DNA of 64,000 nucleotides from Oceanospirillum sp048268485 (GTDB taxonomy: Bacteria > Pseudomonadota > Gammaproteobacteria > Pseudomonadales > Halomonadaceae): the NCBI GenBank assembly GCA_048268485.1, contig JBLWVL010000016.1:13239-77238 (forward strand), read 5' to 3'. Every line of letters starts with the position of its first letter. The first letter of the stretch is position 1. The notes beneath the pieces were generated by a model. It saw only the letters and a program-made list of their open reading frames with translations. It did not search any database and was not told where the DNA came from. The position numbers and the translations under genes were made by a program. Shown here piece after piece: positions 1 to 8,950 of the stretch.

Positions 1-1
1 C

Positions 2-106
2 GCTGAAGAAACCCAGATCGCGGCAGAGAAAACCCGTGAGGCTTCAGGTAAGTTAAGTCAGCATGTCACCACGATTATGGAGAGCATTGCGGGTGACAGA
101 TCCTGA
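2..106 (+). CDS. C-terminal end of an unidentified protein (partial)
   Basis: The left edge of the window carries the last 34 codons of an open frame that ends in TGA at 104-106. The peptide is Ala/Glu/Thr-rich and looks helical, with residues such as EKTREASGKLSQH. It could be the tail of a chemoreceptor-like or other coiled-coil protein, but there is too little to assign a family. The other two plus-strand frames close sooner. No clear terminator follows it. Confidence 0.45.
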   Translation, partial: AEETQIAAEKTREASGKLSQHVTTIMESIAGDRS

Positions 107-257
107 TCCCAGCGGCGGCTATTCTTTTTTACGGTATTAACCGATGAAATAGCGGTAACTATTAATGGGCTTGTTTCTGTTTTATCACATGCTTTATATG
201 ACAGTGCCGGCCGAGGTGATAGTGACAATAATAAAAACGACTTAAGGAGCAGGAGAT

Positions 258-611
258 ATGTGGATAGTTATTCTGGTTACTTTGCTGATCGGGGCGTTGG
301 GTGAGGCTTGTTTAGGCCGGTCTTCAAAACAGTATTGGAAAGAGCACCTGCAGGATCAGAGTAAAGCCTTTCTGAAGATTTCGACCTGGCTTACCATGAT
401 CAGTATTCTTGGGTTGATTTTTGTACAGTTTTATTATCAGGGCATTCTTCTGGGGTTAAGTAGTTTTCTTCAGTTGGTTGCAGGGGCCTTTTTGATGCAG
501 AAAATATTGGCAAAATCTGCAATAGGTGTTGGGTTACGGCTGAATCTTGCTCTGATTGCGGGCCCTTTATGCCTGACATTGCTGATGTTAGTGGTTGACA
601 CATATCAGTAA
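258..611 (+). CDS. Small hydrophobic membrane protein, unknown function
   Basis: This 117-residue protein starts at an ATG preceded by two AGGAG-like ribosome-binding sequences (244-255). The sequence suggests four membrane segments, at about residues 1-16, 42-60, 64-82 and 92-113. A short basic loop containing RSSKQYWKEHLQDQSK lies between the first two. I recognise no family. It stands alone: the preceding frame ends 150 bases upstream, and the next gene is on the other strand. A hairpin at 640-660 may end its transcript. The good ribosome site and membrane pattern make it a likely real gene, but nothing indicates its job. Confidence 0.6.
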   Translation: MWIVILVTLLIGALGEACLGRSSKQYWKEHLQDQSKAFLKISTWLTMISILGLIFVQFYYQGILLGLSSFLQLVAGAFLMQKILAKSAIGVGLRLNLALIAGPLCLTLLMLVVDTYQ

Positions 612-639
612 AGCCTGTGCGGACAGAGTGCTTTACGTT

Positions 640-660
640 GAGGCTGTCTGAAACAGCCTC
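640..660 (+). terminator. Hairpin after the small membrane protein, possible terminator
   Basis: An 8-bp perfect stem (GAGGCTGT with ACAGCCTC) closes a 5-base loop 28 bases after the stop codon. The T-tract behind it is poor (TTCCTATC), so it may be a weak or factor-assisted terminator. Confidence 0.35.
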
Positions 661-722
661 TTCCTATCAGATTCTCTTATGGGCGTAATTAAGTACAAGA
701 AAAAACTTTGAGGCTTTTGTAT

Positions 723-1220
723 TCAGTTCAGGCAGCATTTCTTATATTTTTTACCACTGCCACACGGGCATGGGTCGTTACGGCCAGCATCTTTTTCGGT
801 TACGGGCGTATAGTCTTTGCCATGTACAAAGAACCATTGACCCTCTTCACGAATAAATTTTGAGTCTTCAGAGTGGTTGATAATGCCTTCTTTTTCACGG
901 TAACGTGCAGTGAAGCGTACCCGGCCTTCATCCCCGGATGTTTCAGTGTTGTGAATCTTCAGGCCTAACCATTCTGAGTTCTCTGCCCAGGCTTTCAGTC
1001 CTTCAAAATCATACTGAGGGCGAATATCTTTCTGGGTCGTTTGCTCAATGTAAGCCAGGTCAGCCAACACATAAGCTGAATAACGGGAGCGCATGAGCTG
1101 CTCAGGCGTATCCGGTAGCTGCTCTCCAGTGATAAACTTTCCACAGCAGTTTTCAAAATCTTGCCCGGACTGGCAATAGCAAGGCTGATCGGATGTCGCA
1201 CTGTTTTTCGTCATGTTCAT
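723..1220 (-). CDS. YchJ/UPF0225-like SEC-C metal-binding protein
   Basis: The protein has a Cys-rich N-terminal motif (CYCQSGQDFENCCG), a central YchJ-type middle domain containing RSRYSAYVLAD, and a C-terminal SEC-C zinc motif (DPCPCGSGKKYKKCC). SEC-C motifs bind zinc and resemble the SecA tail. The family's function is not established. About 165 residues from the ATG at 1218-1220 fits the family length. A frame extension to a TTG at 1253 adds residues unlike the family, and a second ATG lies at 1212-1214. The gene is convergent with the membrane protein before it and divergent from msrA. Confidence 0.85.
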   Translation of the reverse strand: MNMTKNSATSDQPCYCQSGQDFENCCGKFITGEQLPDTPEQLMRSRYSAYVLADLAYIEQTTQKDIRPQYDFEGLKAWAENSEWLGLKIHNTETSGDEGRVRFTARYREKEGIINHSEDSKFIREEGQWFFVHGKDYTPVTEKDAGRNDPCPCGSGKKYKKCCLN

Positions 1221-1294
1221 AGCGTTTGCCCTAGTGGGGGTTATATTAATCAATACGTTATAGATTTCAGCCCTATAATACCGGAGTCAATTTT

Positions 1295-1951
1295 ATGTTG
1301 AGTAGTGAAAAATACCAGATTCGTTTGAATAGCCTTAAAGAGCAGCTGATTGACGCATCACAGGCATTGCCCGGCCGGGATTGTTATCCTTTTGATATTG
1401 ATCTGCCGCATGAGGTGTTGACTGGTTCTCTGGCTGAACTTGAGCATTATCCCCATAAAATTACCCTCGGTTTGGGTTGTTTCTGGGGTGCTGAAAGACT
1501 TTTTTGGCAGCAACCGGGCGTACTTCTGACGGCCGCAGGTTACGCGGGCGGTTATACCCCCTTTCCATCTTATGAAGAGGTATGCAGTGGTTTGACTGGC
1601 CATTCAGAGGTTGTTGTTATTGCTTATGACCCTGAACAGTTGAGTCTTGATCAATTGTTGCAGCTCTTTTGGGAAAATCATGACCCGACTCAGGGAATGC
1701 GTCAGGGGAATGACAGGGGAACTCAATACAGGTCTGCTATCTATTGTCAGAATGAGCAGGATTACCGTCAGGCTTTCCATAGTATGCTGCAATATCAGAG
1801 TCAGCTGACTCAGGGTGGCCATGGTGATATTACGACAGATCTTCGTCTGGAATCCGGGTTCTATTTTGCAGAGCCTTATCACCAGCAGTATCTGGATAAG
1901 AACCCTGGTGGCTATTGCGGATTGAAAGGCACAGGGATTACCTGTATCTGA
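1295..1951 (+). CDS. msrA: Peptide methionine sulfoxide reductase MsrA
   Basis: MsrA reduces methionine-S-sulfoxide in proteins, repairing oxidative damage with electrons from thioredoxin. The family signature GCFWGAERLFW is present, with the catalytic Cys at residue 62. Further typical elements are YAGGYTPFPSYEEVCSG, GHSEVV and the segment NDRGTQYRSAIY. The C-terminal GYCGLKGTGITC carries the likely resolving cysteines. At 218 residues it matches the longer proteobacterial MsrA proteins, which have an N-terminal extension. The gene is monocistronic: a YchJ-like gene diverges upstream and a TyrR-type regulator follows after 90 bases. Confidence 0.95.
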   Translation: MLSSEKYQIRLNSLKEQLIDASQALPGRDCYPFDIDLPHEVLTGSLAELEHYPHKITLGLGCFWGAERLFWQQPGVLLTAAGYAGGYTPFPSYEEVCSGLTGHSEVVVIAYDPEQLSLDQLLQLFWENHDPTQGMRQGNDRGTQYRSAIYCQNEQDYRQAFHSMLQYQSQLTQGGHGDITTDLRLESGFYFAEPYHQQYLDKNPGGYCGLKGTGITCI

Positions 1952-2041
1952 ACTTAAGGAAAATGCTGATTCAGCGTGTGTTCCATCGTGAGACTGTATA
2001 GAATGATTTACACAATTGTTGCCAGTATAAGGGTATAAAGT

Positions 2042-3595
2042 ATGCGCTTAGAGATCGTCTGTCAGAACCGTGTTGGAATTATGCGGGATATCCTTGAGGT
2101 ATTTGTTGAATTCCGTATCAACGTTGTTCGTGCAGAAGCCGGAGATGATAAGGGCAGTGCGATCTATCTTTATATGCCGAGTATGCTCAATATACAGCTG
2201 CAAAGTGTCAGAACACGTCTGGAAAAGATCTCTGGTGTACAGAAAATTCGCCGTATTAGTCTGATACCTAGCGAGCGACGTCATTACGAGCTGGATATAT
2301 TACTGCAGTCTCTGGATATACCTGTTTTATCTGTTGATATTGATGGACGTGTTGTCGCTGCAAATGCTGCATCGGGGCGTATTCTGAGCTTAAGAGTGGA
2401 TGAGGTTTCCGGTATTTCACTTAGCAAGCGTGTTAAGAATCTTGATCTTGATACATTATTGCCGAAGTTAGAGTCGCGCCTTAATGGTGTTCGGGTCGAG
2501 ATAAAGGGGCATGCTTATCTGGCCGATATTAACCCTATCTATATGGAAGAGCGGTTATCGGGTCGTGAGCCTGCAGGTGCTGTCATAACCCTTCATCCTG
2601 TTGAGTCCTTAGGGGCTCAGATTTACTCACTGCAAAAGCATGATGAGTTTGGCTTTGAGGCCCTGCAGATTGATGCGCCTAAGATGCAGTCGATGATTCG
2701 TGAGGCCAAACGTATGGCACCTCTTGATGCGCCCTTATTGATTCAGGGGGAGACCGGCACCGGAAAAGAAATGCTGGCCAGGGCTTGTCATATGAGTAGC
2801 CCTCGAGGACGCTCCCCCTTTATGGTGCTGAACTGTGCAAGTTTGCCGGATAACCTGGCAGAAACGGAGCTGTTTGGCTACGGCCCAAATGCTTTTGAAG
2901 GTGCCCGTAAAGAGGGTAAGCTTGGTTTGTTGGATCTGGCTTCCGGTGGCAGTATTTTTCTTGATGAGGTCGGTGAAATGAGCCCGCATCTTCAGGTTAA
3001 ACTGTTGCGTTTTTTACAGGATGGCAGCTTTAGACGTATTGGTAGTGAGGATGAAATTCAGGTCGATGTACGTGTGATCTGCTCTTCTCAAAAAGACTTG
3101 GCCGAATTGTGTGATCAGAACCTGTTTCGGGAGGATCTGTTTCATCGCCTGAATGTACTGACTCTTCTCATTCCACCATTACGGAACTGTAAAGAAGGAA
3201 TTGTGACACTGGCCAGGCATTTTATTGACCGGGCCTGTACTCAGATTGGAACGGCTTTACGCGAGCTGAGCCCTGAAGCAGAAACGGTACTCAGTCAGTA
3301 TCATTGGCCGGGTAATGTTCGTCAGTTGGAGAATGTGTTGTATCAGGCGGTTTCAATCTGTGAAGACTCTATTATTCAGGTTGATCATATTAAGCTTCCC
3401 AGCCTGCATAGCTCTGATGCCCAGCCCCTGGATCTTAGCGGTCACTGGGGTGAGATTACCGCCCGGGTTGAGCAGCAAATTTTGGCCAGTCTTTATCCTG
3501 ATTTTCCCAGCAGCCGTTTATTGGCAAAACGGCTGGGGGTTTCACATACCACAATAGCTAATAAATTAAGGCATTACAGAATTGGTTTGTCATGA
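2042..3595 (+). CDS. TyrR/PhhR-type aromatic amino acid regulator
   Basis: This 517-residue regulator has the TyrR architecture. It has an N-terminal ACT domain (starting MRLEIVCQNRVGIMRDILEVF, about 1-70), a PAS domain (about 80-190), an AAA+ ATPase domain (about 205-430; Walker A GETGTGKE, Walker B FLDEVGEM) and a C-terminal Fis-like helix-turn-helix (about 475-517). Members respond to phenylalanine or tyrosine and control aromatic amino acid transport and catabolism. The sigma-54 contact motif GAFTGA is replaced by NAFEGA, as in TyrR proteins that work with sigma-70. No target gene is adjacent. The fused indolepyruvate oxidoreductase at 58.3 kb would be a metabolically sensible target, but I see no good TyrR box there. 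Confidence 0.9.
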   Translation: MRLEIVCQNRVGIMRDILEVFVEFRINVVRAEAGDDKGSAIYLYMPSMLNIQLQSVRTRLEKISGVQKIRRISLIPSERRHYELDILLQSLDIPVLSVDIDGRVVAANAASGRILSLRVDEVSGISLSKRVKNLDLDTLLPKLESRLNGVRVEIKGHAYLADINPIYMEERLSGREPAGAVITLHPVESLGAQIYSLQKHDEFGFEALQIDAPKMQSMIREAKRMAPLDAPLLIQGETGTGKEMLARACHMSSPRGRSPFMVLNCASLPDNLAETELFGYGPNAFEGARKEGKLGLLDLASGGSIFLDEVGEMSPHLQVKLLRFLQDGSFRRIGSEDEIQVDVRVICSSQKDLAELCDQNLFREDLFHRLNVLTLLIPPLRNCKEGIVTLARHFIDRACTQIGTALRELSPEAETVLSQYHWPGNVRQLENVLYQAVSICEDSIIQVDHIKLPSLHSSDAQPLDLSGHWGEITARVEQQILASLYPDFPSSRLLAKRLGVSHTTIANKLRHYRIGLS

Positions 3596-3759
3596 TTATT
3601 TTAAATGCTAACGACCCATAGATATTCAGGGCTCTTCTAATATTTAATTAATTATTTTCAGTGTATATACGGTGAAAATATTGCCCGGCTAATGTTTGCC
3701 GTTATTATGTTAGTTATCATTAACGTACTGATTTTTATATTGTTATTGCTGAGGTGGGC

Positions 3760-4404
3760 ATGGTTAAACTGCTGATTGTTGATGATCACCATCTTGTTCG
3801 TGCGGCGGTTTCCAAAATGCTGGCTGATGAAGAGTGGATTGAAATAGCCGGAGAGGCGGGTAGTGGCGAAGATGCTGTGACAATGGCCCGGGACTTACTG
3901 CCGGATGTGGTTCTTATGGATATTAAGATGCAAGGTATCGGAGGGCTGGAAGCCACCCGAAAGATCGTGCGAATGCTCCCGGACTGTAAAGTTATTGCTC
4001 TGTCTGCCTTGGTTGAAGAAACATTTGCAACCCGTGCATTGGAGGTTGGTGCTTCCGGGTATCTGTCAAAAGGTGCTGATCCTGTTGAAATGATCAATGC
4101 GATACGCCAGGTACACCATGGTCAGCGATACCTGAGTTCTGAAATTGCCCAGAAGGTTGCTTTGGGGAGAATGACCCCCGGCAATGAGAATCCATTCGAT
4201 AACCTGTCCGACCGTGAGCTGCAAATCGCCTTAATGGTGGTTAATTGTCAGAAAGTTTGTGATATTTCAGATAAGCTTTTTTTGAGCCCCAAAACAGTTA
4301 ACACATACCGCTATCGTATTTTTGACAAATTGCAGGTCTCCAGTGATGTAGAGCTGACGCATCTTGCTATCCGCCATAAGATGATTGATACGGAATCTCT
4401 TTGA
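3760..4404 (+). CDS. gacA: Response regulator GacA/UvrY
   Basis: GacA is the DNA-binding response regulator of the GacS/GacA system, which activates small RNAs that titrate RsmA/CsrA. The protein has a receiver domain (about 1-120; acidic DD pair at 8-9, phospho-acceptor D54 in LMDIKM, conserved Lys in LSKGADP) and a C-terminal LuxR-type helix-turn-helix (LSDRELQIALMV...SPKTVNTYRYRIFDKL). I chose the ATG at 3760 over the GTG at 3754 because it gives the usual family start, and GAGGTG at 3751-3756 can act as ribosome site. It is followed by uvrC after 4 bases, the standard gammaproteobacterial order. Confidence 0.95.
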   Translation: MVKLLIVDDHHLVRAAVSKMLADEEWIEIAGEAGSGEDAVTMARDLLPDVVLMDIKMQGIGGLEATRKIVRMLPDCKVIALSALVEETFATRALEVGASGYLSKGADPVEMINAIRQVHHGQRYLSSEIAQKVALGRMTPGNENPFDNLSDRELQIALMVVNCQKVCDISDKLFLSPKTVNTYRYRIFDKLQVSSDVELTHLAIRHKMIDTESL

Positions 4405-4408
4405 TAAA

Positions 4409-6232
4409 ATGCCTGAGTTTGATGCGAAAGCGTTTCTTAAGACTTTGTCCAGCCACCCAGGCGTTTATCGTATGTATGACAGTGCTGACGCACTGCTATA
4501 TGTTGGTAAAGCTAAGAACCTGAAGAATAGAGTCAGTAGCTACTTCCGCTCAACGGGCTTGAGTTTAAAAACTAAAGCGCTGGTTGAGCAGATTGCCCGT
4601 ATTGAGTTTACTGTTACCAGTAGTGAGACTGAAGCCTTGCTGCTGGAGCAAACTCAGATTAAACGGCATCGCCCACCCTTTAATATCCTTATGAGGGATG
4701 ATAAATCCTACCCCTATATCTTCCTGAGTGCTGGTGATTATCCTCAAATAGAGTACAGCCGAGGAAAAAAGCGTAAGTCTGGGCAGTATTTTGGGCCTTA
4801 TCCTAATGCAAGTGCCGTTAAAGAAACCCTGAACCTTCTGCAAAAAGTTTTTCGGTTGCGCCAGTGTGATGACAATTTCTTCAGTCATCGGAGTCGGCCA
4901 TGTCTTCAGCATCAGATTGAGCGCTGTAGTGCACCCTGTGTAGAGCTGATCAGTAAACAGGTATACCAGGATGATGTTGAGCGGGCTGTATTGTTTCTTA
5001 AAGGGCGTAGTGTAGAGCTTTTGGCCGAACTTCAGCAGAAAATGGATCAGGCGGCGGAGAAACTTGATTTTGAGCTGGCGGCTCGTTTTCGGGATCAGCT
5101 TATCCAGCTCAGAAAGGTTCAGGAGCAGCAGTATGTTTACGGGGAGCAGGGCGATGCAGATCTTTTTGCTCTGGTTTCTCGTCCTGGCGGTTTTGCTATT
5201 TCAGTGCTGTTTGTCCGTGCCGGGCGTGTGCTGGGTTCCCGGCATTATTTCCCATCTGACCTTTTATCTGATAATGAAGCCGATACACTTCAAAGCTTTA
5301 TTAATCAGTTTTATCTGGGTAGTGCTACCCGTGAAGTTCCCGCGGAAGTTATTACCAATTTGACACTGGTAGAGCCTGAGACCCTTGCGGAAGCTCTGAA
5401 GGAACTTTATGGCAAAAAGGTAGTATTGAACTCACAGGTTCGGTCGCATCGCTTGCGCTGGTTGCAGATGGCGATTACCAATGCTGAGCAATCTCTGATC
5501 AGCCACCTGGCCAGGAAAGGAACAATGGACAGCCGGTTTAAGGCGCTTCAGGAAGCCCTGGGGCTGGAAGAGCGCCCGGCGCGATTGGAATGTTTTGATA
5601 TTAGCCATAGCTCAGGCGAGGCAACCGTTGCCTCCTGTGTTGTATTAGGCCCGGATGGCCCCATAAAAAGTGAGTACCGTAAATTCAATATAGAAGGAAT
5701 TACAGCCGGAGATGACTATGCCGCTATGCGACAGGCGTTAATTCGCCGTTATAAGCGACTGGCATCGGGAGAGGGAAAAAAGCCTGATATTTTGGTGCTC
5801 GATGGTGGTAAAGGTCAGTTGAAACAGGCGAGAGCGGTATTTAATGAACTTGCTATAGCCGATGTTATTTTGTTGGCCGTGTCAAAAGGTACGACCCGTA
5901 AGCAAGGATTTGAGACGCTTTATCTTGAAACTAATGATCAGATTATCGATCTGGATTCAGATTCTAAAGCACTCCATGTGATTGAACAGGTAAGGGATGA
6001 GGCGCACCGATTCGCCATTGTGAGTCATCGCCAAAGACGGGATAATACCCGCCGTACGTCCCGATTTGAGTCGATTCCAGGGATTGGACCGAAAAGACGA
6101 CAAGCAATTTTACGACATTTTGGCGGTCAGAAAGAAGCGCTGGATGCGAGTATTCAGGAGCTTGCTAAGGTTCCGGGTATCAGTGCAGCGTTGGCCGAGC
6201 AGATCTATTTTCCCTTACACCCCGAACAGTAG
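4409..6232 (+). CDS. uvrC: Excinuclease ABC subunit C
   Basis: UvrC makes the two incisions around a DNA lesion in UvrABC nucleotide excision repair. This 607-residue protein has the GIY-YIG nuclease domain at its N terminus (PGVYRMYD, LYVGKAKNLKNRVSSYF), a UvrB-interacting UVR segment (about 200-240), a C-terminal RNase H-like nuclease domain (ECFDISHSSGEATVASCVV) and tandem helix-hairpin-helix motifs (IPGIGPKRRQAILRHFGG). The ATG at 4409 gives the family start; an upstream in-frame extension would overlap gacA. It sits between gacA and pgsA with spacings of 4 and 8 bases, so all three are likely cotranscribed. Confidence 0.97.
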   Translation: MPEFDAKAFLKTLSSHPGVYRMYDSADALLYVGKAKNLKNRVSSYFRSTGLSLKTKALVEQIARIEFTVTSSETEALLLEQTQIKRHRPPFNILMRDDKSYPYIFLSAGDYPQIEYSRGKKRKSGQYFGPYPNASAVKETLNLLQKVFRLRQCDDNFFSHRSRPCLQHQIERCSAPCVELISKQVYQDDVERAVLFLKGRSVELLAELQQKMDQAAEKLDFELAARFRDQLIQLRKVQEQQYVYGEQGDADLFALVSRPGGFAISVLFVRAGRVLGSRHYFPSDLLSDNEADTLQSFINQFYLGSATREVPAEVITNLTLVEPETLAEALKELYGKKVVLNSQVRSHRLRWLQMAITNAEQSLISHLARKGTMDSRFKALQEALGLEERPARLECFDISHSSGEATVASCVVLGPDGPIKSEYRKFNIEGITAGDDYAAMRQALIRRYKRLASGEGKKPDILVLDGGKGQLKQARAVFNELAIADVILLAVSKGTTRKQGFETLYLETNDQIIDLDSDSKALHVIEQVRDEAHRFAIVSHRQRRDNTRRTSRFESIPGIGPKRRQAILRHFGGQKEALDASIQELAKVPGISAALAEQIYFPLHPEQ

Positions 6233-6240
6233 TAGGCCCG

Positions 6241-6789
6241 ATGAAGTTACCCAATATTTTAACTGCATTACGTATTGCTTTTATTCCTTTGATTGTCGCT
6301 GTGTTCTATCTGCCCCTGGAGAACAATCTCTATATAGCTGCCGGCATTTTCGCACTGGCGGCCTGGACTGACTGGCTGGATGGTTTCCTGGCCCGGCGTC
6401 TTAATCAGTCTACACCATTCGGCGCTTTTCTCGATCCTGTTGCTGATAAGCTCATGGTTTCAGTGTCGTTAGGTCTATTAATTGATGCTTACGCAAGTAT
6501 CTGGATGACCATTCCGGCACTGATTATTATTGGTCGTGAAATTGTAATCTCGGCACTGAGGGAGTGGATGGCAGAGCTAGGAAAGCGAGCCAGTATTGCC
6601 GTTTCTATGATTGGAAAAGCGAAAACATCACTCCAGATGTTGTCGATCTTTGTCTTGCTAAGTCAGTCCCCCGGTAGTGATATTGCAATAATTGGCATGA
6701 TTTTATTATATGGCGCTGTTGTGCTGACTATCTGGTCGATGATGCAATATCTTAAAGCTGCATGGCCAGACCTGAAGTCCGGTATGTAG
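6241..6789 (+). CDS. pgsA: CDP-diacylglycerol--glycerol-3-phosphate 3-phosphatidyltransferase
   Basis: PgsA makes phosphatidylglycerol phosphate, the committed step to phosphatidylglycerol and cardiolipin in the inner membrane. The CDP-alcohol phosphotransferase signature is complete (DWLDGFLARR followed by GAFLDPVADKL, giving the D-G-A-R-G-D-D residues). Four to five hydrophobic segments span the 182 residues. The start MKLPNILTALRI is typical for the family. It lies 8 bases after uvrC and is followed by the three tRNA genes, which have their own promoter. Confidence 0.96.
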   Translation: MKLPNILTALRIAFIPLIVAVFYLPLENNLYIAAGIFALAAWTDWLDGFLARRLNQSTPFGAFLDPVADKLMVSVSLGLLIDAYASIWMTIPALIIIGREIVISALREWMAELGKRASIAVSMIGKAKTSLQMLSIFVLLSQSPGSDIAIIGMILLYGAVVLTIWSMMQYLKAAWPDLKSGM

Positions 6790-6860
6790 CAGTTTGTGGC
6801 GCTGCATTGAGTGAAATTCCGGATAATTGTAATAAAAACAAAAAGTTGTGAAAAAAATAG

Positions 6861-6888
6861 TTGACGCTTAGGAAAGACAGTATATAAT
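6861..6888 (+). promoter_or_regulatory. Strong sigma-70-type promoter for the tRNA cluster
   Basis: TTGACG at 6861-6866 and TATAAT at 6883-6888 are separated by 16 bases. The first tRNA begins 14 bases after the -10 element. This is a near-consensus promoter placed exactly where stable-RNA transcription should start. Confidence 0.85.
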
Positions 6889-6902
6889 ACGTCCCAAGTT
6901 CA

Positions 6903-6978
6903 GCGGGAATAGCTCAGTTGGTAGAGCACAACCTTGCCAAGGTTGGGGTCGCGAGTTCGAATCTCGTTTCCCGCTCCA
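6903..6978 (+). tRNA. tRNA-Gly (GCC)
   Basis: This 76-base cloverleaf has acceptor stem GCGGGAA paired with TTCCCGC, the D-loop element AGCTCAGTTGGTAGAGC, the T-loop element GTTCGAATC and an encoded CCA end. The anticodon GCC is at 6936-6938. It is the first of three tRNAs behind one promoter. Confidence 0.97.
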
Positions 6979-6991
6979 CTTTTTTTGAGAT

Positions 6992-7065
6992 GGCCGAGTG
7001 GCAGAGTGGTCATGCAGCGGACTGCAACTCCGTGTACGCCGGTTCGATTCCGACCTCGGCCTCCA
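6992..7065 (+). tRNA. tRNA-Cys (GCA)
   Basis: This 74-base tRNA has acceptor stem GGCCGAG paired with CTCGGCC, anticodon GCA at 7024-7026, T-loop GTTCGATTC and encoded CCA. It follows tRNA-Gly by 13 bases. Confidence 0.97.
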
Positions 7066-7097
7066 TCTCAAGCTGTTAATTTTTACAGCGCCAGTTA

Positions 7098-7184
7098 GCC
7101 CGGATGGCGAAATTGGTAGACGCAAGGGACTTAAAATCCCTCGGTGGTAACACCGTGCCGGTTCGATTCCGGCTCCGGGCACCA
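7098..7184 (+). tRNA. tRNA-Leu (TAA)
   Basis: This 87-base class II tRNA has acceptor stem GCCCGGA paired with TCCGGGC and a long variable arm (CGGTGGTAACACCG). The anticodon loop CTTAAAA has anticodon TAA at 7132-7134, and CCA is encoded. It is the last of the three tRNAs. No clear intrinsic terminator follows; only a pyrimidine-rich stretch is seen near 7255-7275. Confidence 0.96.
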
Positions 7185-7445
7185 TTCGACTGTATCCAGC
7201 CATCCATAACAGTCTCATTTCAAAGAAATACCTTATCAAATCAGCCCGTTAGGCCCTTTTTTCTCTCTCTCTTTATATTCCTGCTATCCCTGTTTTTTTC
7301 AAGCCTTTAGACATACATATTAAGATACGCTGTTTCAGTGTGATAGGCTTATAGCATTGCTATAAAAGTCATATTTCTGCTGTGACACAGTTTAATATGA
7401 GTATGTGTGAGCAGGCGTAATGATGCAACAGACAGTAGGCCGAGT

Positions 7446-7485
7446 ATTAGAGGCGGCGGTATATTTCTGATACCGCGCCTCTAAT
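7446..7485. other. Long imperfect hairpin in the 7185-7543 intergenic region
   Basis: Arms of 17 and 16 bases (7446-7462 and 7470-7485) pair with one bulged G around a 7-base loop. No T-tract follows on either strand. It lies downstream of the minus-strand FabH-like gene and may stabilise or end that transcript. Nothing else is seen in this 359-base gap. Confidence 0.5.
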
Positions 7486-7543
7486 GGTTTATCCGGATCG
7501 ACGGAAAAGAGCTTGTATCTCTTTTTTATAAATAAGCCTGTTG

Positions 7544-8668
7544 TCAGATTTTCTCAATGACCAGGCTGCCAATAGAGTAACCGGCACCAAAGGAGCAGAT
7601 CACGCCTTTATCGCCTTTTACCAGGTCTTTATGGCTTTTGTTAAATGCGATCAGGGAGCCTGCTGATGCTGTGTTGGCGTATTCATCAAGCACTATAGGA
7701 GCCTCATCCTCAGATGGCTCTCGCCCCAGCAGCTTTTTGCCGATTAGGGTGTTCATGTTAATGTTGGCCTGATGCAGCCACCAGCGACGAATATCATTGT
7801 TGGTATTGCCGGTTGCAGCCACGTGGTCGGTGATATGCTGAGCCGCCATTGGACAAACTTCTTTAAAGACTTTACGGCCGTTCTGGTGGAATAGCTTATC
7901 AGCAGAGTAGGGGTCAGTATCAGTAACCCTTGATAGATAACCGAAATTCGAGCGGATATTGTTGGAGTAACTGGTTTGCGCTTTCACCCCCAGTATGCGG
8001 TAAGCGTGCTCGGAGTTGCAGCTGCTTTCCTGTTCCAGGATGGTAGCGGTTGCCACATCTCCAAAGATAAAGTGACTGTCGCGGTCCATGTAATTAACCT
8101 GAGGTGATGTAAGCTCGGGATTAATCACCAGAACAGACCTGGCTGTCCCTGCGGCAACCATCTCATAGGCCCGATGTAAGGCAAATGTGGCCGCAGAGCA
8201 GGCGACCAGCATATCGAAGCCAAACCCTTCAATACCCAGAGCATGCTGAACCTCGATAGCAATAGCGGGATAAGAGCGTTGAGTGTAGGCGCAGGATACA
8301 ATAACGGCGTCGATCTGATCCGGTGTTTTATTCGCTTCCTGCAGTGCTATTTTTGCGGCATTAATCGCCATCTCAGCCTGATGGGAGAGCGCATCATCAT
8401 CCCGTTCTTCCAGCACCGGGCGCATTCGTTCAGGATCAAGAATGCCTTCTTTGACAAAAGCATAACGGGATTTTATGCCTGATGCTTTCTCAATAAACTC
8501 AGCACTGGAAAAGGGTTTTTCGACCCGCTCACCGGCTTCGATTTCTGTAGCATATTGTTTGTTATACAACGCAGCGTATGCGTTGTAGCTTTCCACCAGT
8601 TCTTCGTTGCTGATACTGTTTTCAGGGTTCCAAAGACCCGCACCGCTGATCACAACGTTATTTTGCAT
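7544..8668 (-). CDS. Beta-ketoacyl-ACP synthase III, PA3286-like (FabH family)
   Basis: This thiolase-fold condensing enzyme joins an acyl-CoA primer to malonyl-ACP. The predicted catalytic triad is visible: Cys157 in LVACSAAT, His299 in WWLHQAN and Asn332 in YANTASAG. The sequence resembles Pseudomonas aeruginosa PA3286, which takes octanoyl-CoA from beta-oxidation into fatty acid synthesis, more than housekeeping FabH; this resemblance is from memory. The ATG at 8666-8668 gives the family start MQNNVVISG, whereas a GTG four codons upstream is less likely. At 374 residues it is longer than housekeeping FabH (about 320). It has no adjacent fatty acid genes. Confidence 0.85.
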   Translation of the reverse strand: MQNNVVISGAGLWNPENSISNEELVESYNAYAALYNKQYATEIEAGERVEKPFSSAEFIEKASGIKSRYAFVKEGILDPERMRPVLEERDDDALSHQAEMAINAAKIALQEANKTPDQIDAVIVSCAYTQRSYPAIAIEVQHALGIEGFGFDMLVACSAATFALHRAYEMVAAGTARSVLVINPELTSPQVNYMDRDSHFIFGDVATATILEQESSCNSEHAYRILGVKAQTSYSNNIRSNFGYLSRVTDTDPYSADKLFHQNGRKVFKEVCPMAAQHITDHVAATGNTNNDIRRWWLHQANINMNTLIGKKLLGREPSEDEAPIVLDEYANTASAGSLIAFNKSHKDLVKGDKGVICSFGAGYSIGSLVIEKI

Positions 8669-8883
8669 GTTGGTTCTCACTTTAATCTGTCAGCTCAACA
8701 GCTTATATGAACTCTGAATATGGCTGCTGTTGTTATTTGATGGAAGTTGCCCGATTTCTGAATGGCAAGTGCTGGTAATATGCCGTCATTGATCCGGTAC
8801 AAAAACGTCTTGTTTCAAACGTATGTATTAATTTATTTTGCCTTAAACTGGCTAATAGGTCTATGTTTACGGTTAAAACCGCT

Positions 8884-8914
8884 AAAAAATAACCCCGCAA
8901 TACTTCTTGCGAGG
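8884..8914 (-). terminator. Rho-independent terminator of the mrp operon
   Basis: Read on the minus strand, CCTCGCAA pairs with TTGCGGGG (one G-T pair) around a 6-base loop. TTATTTTTT follows. It lies 36 bases after the mrpG stop codon. Confidence 0.8.
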
Positions 8915-8950
8915 CTATCTGTTTTTATGGAATTTTTGCCTGTAGACGCG

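Noticed and set aside
6868..7239. Minus-strand frame across the tRNA cluster
   Set aside because: It is antisense to three tRNA genes and to their promoter, so it is a chance frame.
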